A DNA stretch of 8,916 nt from an uncultured Cellvibrio sp. (GTDB taxonomy: Bacteria; Pseudomonadota; Gammaproteobacteria; Pseudomonadales; Cellvibrionaceae), in the NCBI GenBank assembly GCA_946482345.1, contig CAMLRJ010000109.1:1-8916 (forward strand), written 5' to 3'. Below, piece by piece: positions 1-6,859 of the stretch. The notes under the pieces are model-generated. The model made no database searches, was not told the DNA's origin, and was given only the letters and a program-made list of their open reading frames with translations. The position numbers and the translations under genes are program-made. Within the stretch, counting starts at the first letter, position 1. Every line of letters begins with the position of its first letter.

Positions 1-1443
1 GCAATGTTGGCGTCTTCACCGGATTGGTGTATCTCGCGTCAGCGCACCTGTGGTGTACCGATTGCACTATTTGTTCACAAACAAACACAAGAATTACACC
101 CGGAAACGTCGCGTTTAATTGAAGCGGTTGCCAAAAAAGTTGAACAAAATGGAATGGATGCCTGGTTTGATTTGGACGCAAAAGAATTGCTGGGCGCTGA
201 TGCCGATACTTATCAAAAAGTAACGGATACACTCGATGTCTGGTTTGATTCGGGTGTGACTCATTATGCAGTTTTAGCGCAACGCGCGGGTTTGCGTTTC
301 CCTGCTGATTTGTATCTCGAAGGTTCAGATCAACATCGTGGTTGGTTCCAATCATCGTTAAAAACTTCCATGGCGATGCATGCAGTTCCGCCTTATAAAA
401 CTGTGTTGACTCACGGTTTTACGGTGGACGCGAATGGCAACAAAATGTCCAAATCATTAGGCAATGTGGTGCCACCACAAAAAGTCATGAACGATTTGGG
501 TGCGGATGTGTTGCGTTTGTGGATTGCAGCAACGGATTTCAGCAATGACATGCGCGTGTCTGATGAAATTCTAAAACGTACCGCCGATTCTTATCGTCGT
601 ATTCGCAATACTGCGCGTTTTATTTTGTCGAATCTGGTGGGCTTTAATCCTGAAGCCGATTTGGTTGCTATGGATAAAATGGTGCAATTGGATCGCTGGA
701 TTGTTGGGCAAACTGCGAAGTTACAAAATGAAATTATCGATGCTTACAATCAGTATCAATTCCATTTGATTTATCAAAAGCTACACAATTTCTGTGTGGT
801 GGAGCTGGGTGGTTTTTATCTCGATATTATTAAAGATCGTCAATACACAGTAAAAGCAAATGCTGTTGCGCGTCGTTCTGCACAAACAGCCTTGTATTAT
901 GTGATTGAATCTTTGGTGCGTTGGATTGCGCCAATTTTAAGCTTTACTGCTGATGAAATCTGGAAAGAAATTCCCGGTAAACGCGAAGCTAATGTGTTTG
1001 TTGCTGAATGGTTTAGCTTGCCAGAGTTACCAAAGGATTCGTTATCAGATGACTATTGGACGTTAATGGCTGAGGTGAAAACCGCAGTCAATAAAGTCAT
1101 GGAAGAAAAACGCAGCGAAGGTGCCAAAGGTGGTTCGCTTGGTGCTGAAGTCACTTTATATGGTGACGAAAAATTGCAATCAGAATTAAGCAAGCTAGGC
1201 GATGAATTACGTTTCGTATTGATTACATCTGCTGCCACACTGCAACCTTTAAGTGCCGCGCAAAATGCAGATGAAACTGATGTGGCTGGATTAAAAGTAT
1301 TTGTTAAAGCGACTGAGCAAGTTAAATGTGAGCGCTGCTGGCATCATCGCGCAGATGTGGGTGCAAATCCTGCGCATCCGACCATTTGTTTACGTTGTGT
1401 AGAAAATGTGGATGGTGAGGGAGAAGTGAGAGAATTTGCGTAA
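1..1443 (+). CDS. ileS: Isoleucyl-tRNA synthetase, C-terminal part (5' truncated by window)
   Basis: This cytoplasmic class Ia aminoacyl-tRNA synthetase charges tRNA-Ile with isoleucine. The frame is open from base 1, so the true start lies upstream; 480 residues are visible of the roughly 940 usual for bacterial IleS. The fragment begins in the second half of the Rossmann catalytic domain (DWCISRQRT, then [10 protein letters not shown] and [11 protein letters not shown]). The KMSKS ATP-binding loop is at bases 442-456. The anticodon-binding helical domain follows ([45 protein letters not shown]). The C-terminal zinc-finger-like region has two CxxC pairs (CERC and CLRC), as in the E. coli type of enzyme. 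One oddity is Cys (bases 49-51) in RTCGVP, where the family normally has Trp (RTWGVP). In Pseudomonas this gene also precedes lspA. Identity is certain; only the N-terminus is missing. Confidence 0.97.
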   Translation, partial: AMLASSPDWCISRQRTCGVPIALFVHKQTQELHPETSRLIEAVAKKVEQNGMDAWFDLDAKELLGADADTYQKVTDTLDVWFDSGVTHYAVLAQRAGLRFPADLYLEGSDQHRGWFQSSLKTSMAMHAVPPYKTVLTHGFTVDANGNKMSKSLGNVVPPQKVMNDLGADVLRLWIAATDFSNDMRVSDEILKRTADSYRRIRNTARFILSNLVGFNPEADLVAMDKMVQLDRWIVGQTAKLQNEIIDAYNQYQFHLIYQKLHNFCVVELGGFYLDIIKDRQYTVKANAVARRSAQTALYYVIESLVRWIAPILSFTADEIWKEIPGKREANVFVAEWFSLPELPKDSLSDDYWTLMAEVKTAVNKVMEEKRSEGAKGGSLGAEVTLYGDEKLQSELSKLGDELRFVLITSAATLQPLSAAQNADETDVAGLKVFVKATEQVKCERCWHHRADVGANPAHPTICLRCVENVDGEGEVREFA

Positions 1444-1454
1444 TTCGTTCTTTC

Positions 1455-1545
1455 TTAAGGTGTAGGGTGGGCATAAAGCGAAGCGTGCCCACCATCGATA
1501 TTTCATGTGGGCACGCTTCGCTTTATGCCCACCCTACATACTTAA
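1455..1545. repeat. Long palindromic intergenic repeat (REP/MITE-like)
   Basis: Bases 1461-1492 and 1507-1538 are perfect 32-base inverted repeats around a 14-base loop. The stem continues outward as TTAAG (1455-1459) with CTTAA (1541-1545) after a small bulge. The core, GTAGGGTGGGCATAAAGCG, has the look of palindromic intergenic repeats found in many proteobacterial genomes. No T-run follows on either strand, so it is not a classic intrinsic terminator. It lies between ileS and lspA, where it could act as an mRNA-processing or stability hairpin. Copy number elsewhere in the genome cannot be seen here. Confidence 0.8.
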
Positions 1546-1564
1546 TGCAAAGTGTGATTATTTT

Positions 1565-1598
1565 CCTCCCTCTTGCCAAGGGGAGGGTTGGGTGGGGT
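1565..1598. repeat. Small hairpin repeat with G-rich tail
   Basis: CCTCCC-T-CTT (1565-1574, one bulged T) pairs with AAGGGGAGG (1578-1586) around a GCC loop. A G-rich tail (TTGGGTGGGGTG) follows. The motif resembles another common proteobacterial intergenic repeat of the CTCCCCTTGCCAAGGGGAG type. It stands directly upstream of lspA, and only an A/T-rich stretch separates it from the start codon. Its function is unknown; it may be a degenerate mobile repeat. Confidence 0.5.
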
Positions 1599-1630
1599 GA
1601 AAAATTTTAATTTTCAAAAAAGTAAAAGAT

Positions 1631-2131
1631 ATGACACAAAAAATTTATCAAAAACCCTGGTTCTGGTATCTGACCGCCTTGATTGTGATTCTGCTTGATC
1701 AAATCAGCAAACAATCTATTTTGGCCAATTTTTACGAAGGCGAAGTGTTAAATTTAACATCATTTTTTGATTTTACCTTGCGCTATAACTCTGGTGCTGC
1801 GTTTAGTATTTTGGCTGATGCTGGCGGTTGGCAGCGTTGGTTTTTTGGTGCTATAGCGGTAATAGCCAGTGTATTGTTGACGGTTTGGATTTATCGCACT
1901 GCAGCACAAAAACCATTGGAGGCCTTTGCCCTGGCTTTTATTTTGGGTGGAGCTTTGGGTAATCTTTATGATCGAATTTTATTGGGGCACGTAGTAGATT
2001 TTATTCAGGTGCATTATCAAAACACCCACTATTTTCCGGCATTTAATTTGGCTGACTCAGCGATTTTTTTAGGGGCTGCGATCTTAATTTTTGACATGTT
2101 GTTTGGTAAAGAGAAGAAATCTGATGCGTGA
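1631..2131 (+). CDS. lspA: Lipoprotein signal peptidase (signal peptidase II)
   Basis: This inner-membrane aspartyl protease removes the signal peptide of prolipoproteins after diacylglyceryl modification of the lipobox Cys. The 166-residue length is normal for the family. Four membrane segments are visible, roughly residues 12-32, 68-88, 96-115 and 136-158. Conserved blocks are LLDQISK (Asp23), RYNSGAAFS, GGALGNLYDR, GHVVDF and FNLADSAIFLG. The catalytic pair is Asp123 (VVDF) and Asp142 (NLAD). The basic, acidic tail KEKKSDA is cytoplasmic. There is no strong Shine-Dalgarno before the ATG, only an A-rich stretch (AAAAAAGTAAAAGAT). The 3' end overlaps fkpB by 8 bases, so the two are probably translationally coupled. 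The 187-base spacer from ileS is longer than in many relatives and contains repeats. Confidence 0.97.
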   Translation: MTQKIYQKPWFWYLTALIVILLDQISKQSILANFYEGEVLNLTSFFDFTLRYNSGAAFSILADAGGWQRWFFGAIAVIASVLLTVWIYRTAAQKPLEAFALAFILGGALGNLYDRILLGHVVDFIQVHYQNTHYFPAFNLADSAIFLGAAILIFDMLFGKEKKSDA

Positions 2132-2573
2132 TTTGGCTGTAGGCCCTGGCACTAAAGTGACTTTGCATTTTGCATTGCGATTGCAGGATGGTGAAGTTAT
2201 TGATTCGAATTTTGAACGTGATCCGGCCACCTTTGTTGTGGGTGATGGTAATTTGCTCCCCGGTTTTGAAAAAGCTATTTTTGGTTTGACGGAAGGTGAT
2301 AAAAAAACCCTGACAATTTCCCCGGAGCAAGGGTTCGGACAACGTAATCCTAACAATATGCAGGAGTTTGCACGCAGTGAGTTTTCTGCGGATATTGAAT
2401 TGAGAGAGGGGCTGGTGTTGTCATTTACCGATGCACAAAAAACTGAGTTGCCTGGTGTGGTGAGTCACTTTGATGAAAATGTAGTGATTGTTGATTTTAA
2501 TCATCCACTCGCAGGTCGCGATATTGTGTTTGATGTTGCCATTTTGAAAATTGAACCGGTACAGGTGCATTAA
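2124..2573 (+). CDS. fkpB: FKBP-type peptidyl-prolyl cis-trans isomerase
   Basis: This small cytoplasmic prolyl isomerase/chaperone belongs to the SlpA/SlyD class. I chose the ATG at 2124 over the in-frame upstream one at 2091. It has a GAGAAG Shine-Dalgarno 7-8 bases upstream and gives 149 residues, the same length as E. coli FkpB (SlpA). The longer frame would add 11 residues that are only the lspA 3' end read in another frame. The FKBP fold starts at [20 protein letters not shown], with the core [19 protein letters not shown] and [16 protein letters not shown]. The insert-in-flap region spans about residues 70-125, and the last FKBP strand is [14 protein letters not shown]. It overlaps lspA by 8 bases and ends 2 bases before ispH, as expected for one operon. 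Its placement between lspA and ispH is common in gammaproteobacteria. Confidence 0.95.
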   Translation: MRDLAVGPGTKVTLHFALRLQDGEVIDSNFERDPATFVVGDGNLLPGFEKAIFGLTEGDKKTLTISPEQGFGQRNPNNMQEFARSEFSADIELREGLVLSFTDAQKTELPGVVSHFDENVVIVDFNHPLAGRDIVFDVAILKIEPVQVH

Positions 2574-2575
2574 TC

Positions 2576-3514
2576 ATGACGCAAATTAAATTGGCCAATC
2601 CACGCGGTTTTTGTGCAGGAGTGGATCGTGCAATTGACATAGTGAATCGCGCATTGGATGTATTCGGTGCGCCAATTTATGTGCGTCATGAAGTTGTCCA
2701 TAACAAATTTGTAGTGGAATCTTTGCGTGAGCGCGGTGCAGTATTTGTAGATGAAGTGGATCAAGTCCCCGACGATGTGATTTTAGTTTTCAGTGCACAC
2801 GGCGTGTCACAAGCCGTGCGTAAAGAAGCGGAAGAACGCGGCTTGCAAATTTTTGATGCAACATGCCCATTAGTCACAAAAGTGCATATTGAAGTGACGC
2901 GCTACAGCCGTGAAGGGCGTGAATGTATTTTGATTGGCCACGAGGGGCATCCTGAAGTTGAAGGCACTATGGGGCAATACAGTAATGCCAAGGGCGGTGA
3001 AATTTATTTGGTGGAAGATGAAGAGGATGTTGCAGCGTTAATCGTGAAAGATCCCGAGAATCTTGCTTATGTTACCCAAACGACTTTGTCGATGGATGAT
3101 ACGGCGAAAGTGATTGAAGCCTTGCGAAATAAATTTCCGAAAATTCAAGGCCCACGTAAAGATGATATTTGCTACGCGACAACCAATCGACAAGATGCAG
3201 TGCGTACTTTGGCTTTGGAATGTGATTTGGTGTTGGTAGTTGGCTCGCCGAACTCATCCAATTCAAATCGTTTGCGAGAATTGGCGGAGCGTTGCGGTAC
3301 AGAGTCTTACTTAATTGATGGCGCTGAAGATATAAATCCATCCTGGATTACCAATAAACATTCGATTGGTATTACGGCTGGCGCATCAGCACCTGAAGTT
3401 TTGGTGAAGCAAGTCATTCAGCGCTTGCAGGAATTAGGTGCAACTGCCCCGCAGGAAATGCAGGGCATTCCGGAAAATATCAGTTTTTCATTACCAAAAG
3501 CGCTGAGGACTTAA
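2576..3514 (+). CDS. ispH: 4-hydroxy-3-methylbut-2-enyl diphosphate reductase
   Basis: IspH (LytB) is the iron-sulfur enzyme of the last MEP-pathway step. It reduces HMBPP to isopentenyl and dimethylallyl diphosphate for isoprenoids, quinones and undecaprenyl carriers. The 312-residue length is normal (E. coli 316). The three cluster-ligand cysteines are Cys13 ([12 protein letters not shown]), Cys97 ([11 protein letters not shown]) and Cys199 ([13 protein letters not shown]). Substrate-site motifs are also present: [31 protein letters not shown] and [13 protein letters not shown], with [11 protein letters not shown] near the C-terminus. The ATG follows the fkpB stop by 2 bases, with a modest AGGTG Shine-Dalgarno inside the fkpB end. 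The TAA stop lies in a TTAA shared with the convergent pseudopilin gene. No intergenic space remains for a downstream terminator. Confidence 0.98.
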   Translation: MTQIKLANPRGFCAGVDRAIDIVNRALDVFGAPIYVRHEVVHNKFVVESLRERGAVFVDEVDQVPDDVILVFSAHGVSQAVRKEAEERGLQIFDATCPLVTKVHIEVTRYSREGRECILIGHEGHPEVEGTMGQYSNAKGGEIYLVEDEEDVAALIVKDPENLAYVTQTTLSMDDTAKVIEALRNKFPKIQGPRKDDICYATTNRQDAVRTLALECDLVLVVGSPNSSNSNRLRELAERCGTESYLIDGAEDINPSWITNKHSIGITAGASAPEVLVKQVIQRLQELGATAPQEMQGIPENISFSLPKALRT

Positions 3515-4068
3515 GAGCAACTTGTTTTGCTGATCCGGGTTCTGCCGCCTCGAGCTAAAATAAGTTTGTATCCATCCTTTCCGATGCTGCAAATATTCAA
3601 TGTTCCCGCTAAAAAAGAGCCGCCGGTTGATCCTTTTGCCTGGCGGCTTTCTCCTGTTGCAATAAATGAAATGGTTTTCATTGCTTTTGTGGTTGTCACA
3701 TTGAATTGACCAAGTGCTTCCTGTTCAAGAATCAGTTGTTCACTTGCATCCCGTTTGCCGTTGTCATTATTGTCGATAAACAATTCCCATCCATGATGCC
3801 ATTCGTCTTTAGCTCGTAAGACGGCACGTTTATGCTTCATGACGGCGAGTGTTCTGGTGGTTTGAATAGCGGTTAATAAATCCTGTGCTGCTGTTCTCAC
3901 TTTGTGATCGTGCGCCATTTTGGTGATGGACGGCACACCCACAAACAGAAGAATAGAAATAACCGCCAGACTGGTTAACAGTTCTATTAAACTGAAACCC
4001 TGATGACGACACAAAGAAGAGGATTTTGAATTGCGGGTTGAAAAATCTGAAGTAAGCTTGTTGCTCAT
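3511..4068 (-). CDS. fimT: GspH/FimT-family minor pseudopilin
   Basis: This minor type IV pilin would be processed by prepilin peptidase PilD and anchored in the inner membrane before joining the pilus tip complex. The 185-residue precursor has a long 24-residue basic leader ending HQG, then [20 protein letters not shown]. That gives mature Phe1 and Glu5 and a hydrophobic helix to about residue 48. The GspH/FimT-type domain follows: [17 protein letters not shown], an acidic Ca-binding-like loop [14 protein letters not shown], and the family-typical end [11 protein letters not shown] with two Cys (NICS, TSCS) that may form a disulfide. The start is well supported: GGAGGG (4073-4078, read on the - strand) sits 4 bases before the ATG. 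It is transcribed divergently from the fimU operon and converges on ispH. Naming as FimT rather than FimU rests on position and is tentative. Confidence 0.85.
   Translation of the reverse strand: MSNKLTSDFSTRNSKSSSLCRHQGFSLIELLTSLAVISILLFVGVPSITKMAHDHKVRTAAQDLLTAIQTTRTLAVMKHKRAVLRAKDEWHHGWELFIDNNDNGKRDASEQLILEQEALGQFNVTTTKAMKTISFIATGESRQAKGSTGGSFLAGTLNICSIGKDGYKLILARGGRTRISKTSCS
3611..3652 (-). terminator. Terminator-like hairpin inside the fimT coding sequence
   Basis: On the - strand, GCCGCC-A-GG pairs with CCGGCGGC around a 12-base loop. TCTTTTTT follows at once, the classic form of an intrinsic terminator. On the + strand the same stem is followed only by TTTCTCC, which is weaker. The site lies about 100 bases before the fimT stop and about 105 bases after the ispH stop. 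Because the two genes converge with no gap, it may end read-through from the ispH operon, attenuate fimT, or both. It encodes a Ser/Gly-rich stretch of FimT. Confidence 0.5.
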
Positions 4069-4234
4069 ATATCCCTCCGTGGATAGTTAAGTTGAAAATA
4101 ATGTCGGCCTAGCCGTTCAGTCATCCATGCTTGCCAGTCATCGGCACCTACCGGCGACCTTGGCCTGCGCATGTTAACTTTAGATAACGGAAAAACTCAA
4201 GCGATTTGGGTCTTTCTACAAGAGAGATGATTTT
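4069..4234. promoter_or_regulatory. Divergent regulatory region between fimT and the fimU operon
   Basis: This 166-base gap must hold the promoters of both pilin units, although I cannot assign clear -35/-10 boxes. A GC-rich core (about 4103-4170) sits in A/T-rich flanks. It contains short hairpins: CGGC-CTA-GCCG (4105-4115) and TGCC/GGCA (4132-4146). The arm pair CATGC (4126-4130) with GCATG (4169-4173) encloses the second hairpin, and outer arms AGTTAA (4085-4090) and TTAACT (4174-4179) also match. CAGTCATC occurs twice as a direct repeat (4118-4125 and 4135-4142). CCGTTCAGTC at 4113-4122 resembles the Pseudomonas AlgR site CCGTTCGTC but has one extra base. The fimT ribosome-binding site (4073-4078) and the fimU one (about 4221-4226) mark its two ends. 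Confidence 0.55.
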
Positions 4235-4810
4235 ATGACCGCAAAAACCAAACCAACATCCGGATTTACCCTGATTGAATTACTCATAGTGGTAGTGATT
4301 TTGGGAATAATGCTGGCTATGGCCGCTCCCAATTTTCAGGAGTGGAGTGCTAATAATAGAGCAACGGCCACCCGTGAGGATTTAATAGCAACTCTGAATT
4401 TCGCTCGCGCAGAAGCCGTTAAATCAGCCAAACCGGTTTCGGTGTGTCTGTCTACGGATGGGGCAGCCTGCGACACTACGGCAGCCACTACTGACTGGCG
4501 CGAAGGAATGATTATTTACAAAGGGACAGACAGTGTTGACGAACTTTTGCGTGTTATTCCCCGTTACCCCGGGCATGCAGCACATGTTTCAATTATTGCT
4601 GAGCAAGTAACCCTGACTCCTGCAGAAGATCCCTCAGATGACCCCACGGAAACATCAGTAAAAGTAAAAAAAATCAGCTTCAATCCAAGCGGGGCAGCTT
4701 CAAAAGACACAGCTTTTACAGTCAAGGCGGGAGGTTGTACAGGAACTCACGCGAGTAAGGTTAATGTGAAATTATCCGGCTTAACAACAAAAACTGCTGT
4801 GGGGTGTTAA
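4235..4810 (+). CDS. fimU: Minor type IV pilin, FimU-like (GspH domain)
   Basis: This is the first gene of the minor-pilin operon. The 191-residue precursor has a 10-residue leader MTAKTKPTSG, then FTLIELLIVVVILGIMLAMA. Mature Phe1, Glu5 and the helix are all canonical for PilD processing. The GspH-like body includes AAPNFQEWSANNRA, REDLIATLNFARAEAVKSAKPVSVC and the strand ISFNPSGAA. Four cysteines (VCLS, AACD, GGCTG and the terminal VGC) suggest two disulfides, as in secreted globular pilin heads. An acidic insertion (AEDPSDDPTET) lies near residue 130. In Pseudomonas, FimU couples PilV-PilW-PilX-PilY1 to the major pilin shaft, which fits its place as first gene here. The Shine-Dalgarno is AGAGAG, 8 bases upstream of the ATG. 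The stop TAA directly abuts the pilV start. Confidence 0.85.
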   Translation: MTAKTKPTSGFTLIELLIVVVILGIMLAMAAPNFQEWSANNRATATREDLIATLNFARAEAVKSAKPVSVCLSTDGAACDTTAATTDWREGMIIYKGTDSVDELLRVIPRYPGHAAHVSIIAEQVTLTPAEDPSDDPTETSVKVKKISFNPSGAASKDTAFTVKAGGCTGTHASKVNVKLSGLTTKTAVGC

Positions 4811-5278
4811 ATGAAAAATAAAAAAATCCACATTCAAAAACAAAGTTTACCCAAAGAAAAAGGCGTTGGGCTTATTGAAGTTTTGATTGCTATGTTGGTT
4901 TTTGGTACTGCGCTGGTGACATTGTCTGGACTTCAGAATAGATCATTGCAGTTTAATCAAAGTGCCTATTTACGCTCCCAGGCCAGTATGTTGGCTTACG
5001 ATATTATTGATCGAATTCGGATTAATCGATTGGACTCAGCTAATTACAAAGTCGATTTTGGTGAAGCAATTCCCACTGTTAACGATGACAGTAGTTTCAG
5101 GGATAGAGATTTGCACGCTTGGCGCTCTGCAGTAAATGCCAGCCTTCCGAATGGGGATGCAAAAATTACATGTCCAAGTTTTGAATGCACGGTTGAGATT
5201 CGTTGGACTGAGCAGGGCGAATCTGGCGGTGATGACAATGCATTGATGGAAAATTTTATCTACAGATCAAAAATATGA
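4811..5278 (+). CDS. pilV: Minor type IV pilin PilV
   Basis: PilV is a minor pilin of the pilus-tip priming complex. The 155-residue precursor has an 18-residue Lys-rich leader ending KEKG, then VGLIEVLIAMLVFGTALVTL. Val at mature +1 and Glu at +5 are both acceptable to prepilin peptidase. PilV-typical features follow: GLQNRSLQFNQSAYLRSQAS, MLAYDIIDRIRINR and a C-terminal pair TCPSFEC ahead of VEIRWTE. The start codon immediately follows the fimU stop with no obvious Shine-Dalgarno, pointing to translational coupling. The end overlaps pilW by four bases (ATGA) if the upstream pilW start is used. The length is typical of the family. Confidence 0.9.
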   Translation: MKNKKIHIQKQSLPKEKGVGLIEVLIAMLVFGTALVTLSGLQNRSLQFNQSAYLRSQASMLAYDIIDRIRINRLDSANYKVDFGEAIPTVNDDSSFRDRDLHAWRSAVNASLPNGDAKITCPSFECTVEIRWTEQGESGGDDNALMENFIYRSKI

Positions 5279-6282
5279 AAGGTAATCAAATGAGCAAGCA
5301 ATCTGGATTATCGCTAATTGAATTGATGATCTCCATCACGCTGGGGTTGATGTTGATGCTAGGCGTATTGAATGTATTTCTGGGTAGTAAAAACGCATTT
5401 GTTTCACAACAGGCCATCTCTCGCATTCAGGAAAGTGGGCGCTTCGCAATTGATTATATGAATAAAGAAATCCGCATGGCGGGTTTTGTGGGGTGTGCGA
5501 GTAAAGATGATTCTAAAATTACATCCAACCTCGCAGCGGGAACAGATTTCCGGTGGAATTACAAAACGGTTGTTAAGGGATATACATCTACTGATGATTC
5601 GAGTGCGACAGCTCTTGAAGGACTTCTTGGGTTGAGCGACATAGTTGCCGGCACGGATGTTCTTGAGGTTGTGGGCGCAAGTGGAAGTCAGGCTTTAGTA
5701 GACGGCGCTACTTCTGCTGGTAGTATTCCTGTGACTCTTACTGCAGAAGCAAATGGTTGCGGGGCTGCATCCAGTTATGGTGGTTTTTGTGTTGATGATG
5801 TTTTGGTGGTTTCAAATTGTCAGAGAGCTGAAATTTTCAAGGCTACAGGATTGTCTACTTCTGCTATTTCAGCAACGCTTACCGGTGCACCTTTTGGTGC
5901 AGGTGCCGAAGTTATCAAAATGCGCAAATTGCTTTTTTATATCAAAAATAATACAGCAGGTATCCCAAGTTTATGGCTTTGGGATAATGGAGTGAGTTCA
6001 GAGCTGGTTGAAGGTGTTGAGGATATGGATATTCAGTATGGAATTGATACAGATGCCAATGGTGTTCCTAATAAGTATGAAGCAGCCGCTGCTGGTACAG
6101 ATTGGATAAATTTAAAAAGCGTACATATTGAGTTATTGGTGAGAACACCGGAAACAACCGTATTACCGGAAGCCCAGCTTTATAGCTTTCCATTAAGTAA
6201 TGCTACAAAAACACTTGCGCCTGACAGGGCAATGAGACAAGTGTTTGTCAGTACCATTGCTGTTCGCAGCCGGTTGGAATAA
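5275..6282 (+). CDS. pilW: Minor type IV pilin PilW
   Basis: PilW is the largest minor pilin of the priming complex. With the start at 5275 (ATGA overlap with pilV) the precursor is 335 residues with an 11-residue leader. The ATG at 5290 has an AAAGG Shine-Dalgarno 7 bases upstream, gives the leader MSKQSG, and is at least as likely. The pilin helix is LSLIELMISITLGLMLMLGV, with Glu at mature +5. Diagnostic PilW blocks are SRIQESGRFAIDYMNKEIR, MAGFVGC and a C-terminal RQVFVSTIAVRSRLE. A Ca-binding-like DTDANG loop (Asp258, Asp260, Asn262 counted from 5275) follows VEDMDIQYGI, as often in this family. Cysteines near residues 160-183 (ANGCG, GGFCVDD, SNCQR) probably form disulfides. The pilX ribosome-binding site begins right after its stop. 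Confidence 0.93.
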   Translation: MKGNQMSKQSGLSLIELMISITLGLMLMLGVLNVFLGSKNAFVSQQAISRIQESGRFAIDYMNKEIRMAGFVGCASKDDSKITSNLAAGTDFRWNYKTVVKGYTSTDDSSATALEGLLGLSDIVAGTDVLEVVGASGSQALVDGATSAGSIPVTLTAEANGCGAASSYGGFCVDDVLVVSNCQRAEIFKATGLSTSAISATLTGAPFGAGAEVIKMRKLLFYIKNNTAGIPSLWLWDNGVSSELVEGVEDMDIQYGIDTDANGVPNKYEAAAAGTDWINLKSVHIELLVRTPETTVLPEAQLYSFPLSNATKTLAPDRAMRQVFVSTIAVRSRLE

Positions 6283-6294
6283 TTGGAGACTGTT

Positions 6295-6798
6295 ATGAAA
6301 AATTTTCCAAAATCAAACAGCAAATCACAGCAGGGAATGGTGTTATTGGTGACCTTAATCATGATAGGGATCATGAGTATCATCGCGGTATCAGCAATAC
6401 GGGGCAGCTCAATGCAAGAAGCCATGGCGGGTAATCTGCATGACCGTAATATGGCATTCCAGGCTGCGGAAGCGGGTTTGCGATATGCGGAAGAAGATGT
6501 TGTTAAAAATGGGTTTGATGGATCTAAAAAAGGATATCTGACAGACCAAAATATATCAGTCTCAGGTGCCGTAAGCGCTTGGACATCTGAAAAGTGGGAG
6601 AGCGATTCTATTCCGCTTGAGAAGAAACATTTCTCCGTTGAATTTCCAACATATCCTCGATACGTAATTGAAAAAATAGAGACGGGTGGAAGCTCCGTCG
6701 TTTATCGCATTACCAGTCGGGCGTTCGGTTTGACGAGTGGTTCTGAGGTGATTGTGCAATCGACTTATGAAGTGAGTGATATTGTTCCTGCGCCTTAA
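6295..6798 (+). CDS. pilX: Minor type IV pilin PilX
   Basis: PilX is a pseudopilin of the pilus-tip complex, the counterpart of GspK in type II secretion. I chose the ATG at 6295, giving 167 residues, because TTGGAG lies 6 bases before it. The in-frame TTG at 6283 is part of that ribosome-binding site. The leader MKNFPKSNSKSQQG precedes MVLLVTLIMIGIMSIIAVSA. Residue +5 is Val instead of Glu, which is usual for PilX/GspK-like pilins. The PilX N-terminal signature is clear: SSMQEAMAGNLHDRNMAFQA followed by AEAGLRYAEE. No Cys is present in the body. A 61-base gap without recognisable structure separates it from pilY1. Confidence 0.92.
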   Translation: MKNFPKSNSKSQQGMVLLVTLIMIGIMSIIAVSAIRGSSMQEAMAGNLHDRNMAFQAAEAGLRYAEEDVVKNGFDGSKKGYLTDQNISVSGAVSAWTSEKWESDSIPLEKKHFSVEFPTYPRYVIEKIETGGSSVVYRITSRAFGLTSGSEVIVQSTYEVSDIVPAP

Positions 6799-6859
6799 TC
6801 AAGGCTTTTAAATCTGGATTATGAAAGTTAAATATTCTTCGACAGAAGAGGTAAAGAAA

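Noticed and set aside
1461..1538. Palindrome as an intrinsic terminator for ileS
   Set aside because: No T-run follows the stem on either strand, and the arms are much longer than usual terminators; a repeat element fits better.
2091..2123. Longer N-terminus for fkpB starting at 2091
   Set aside because: The extra 11 codons are the lspA 3' end in another frame. The ATG at 2124 has a good ribosome-binding site and gives the standard 149-residue protein.
2043..2356. - strand reading frames across lspA/fkpB
   Set aside because: They lie opposite clearly conserved genes and lack ribosome-binding sites and recognisable domains.
4085..4200. Possible cyclic-di-GMP (GEMM) riboswitch before a pilin gene
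   Set aside because: I compared both strands with the conserved GEMM segments (such as GCAAAGCC and the GGCAAACC region) and did not find them; only generic GC-rich hairpins are present.
6283..6294. TTG start for pilX at 6283
   Set aside because: These bases include the TTGGAG ribosome-binding site for the ATG at 6295, which gives a normal prepilin leader.
6821..6859. Upstream in-frame ATG for pilY1 at 6821
   Set aside because: It has no Shine-Dalgarno and would add a charged stretch before the signal peptide; the ATG at 6860 has AGAAGAGG at proper spacing.
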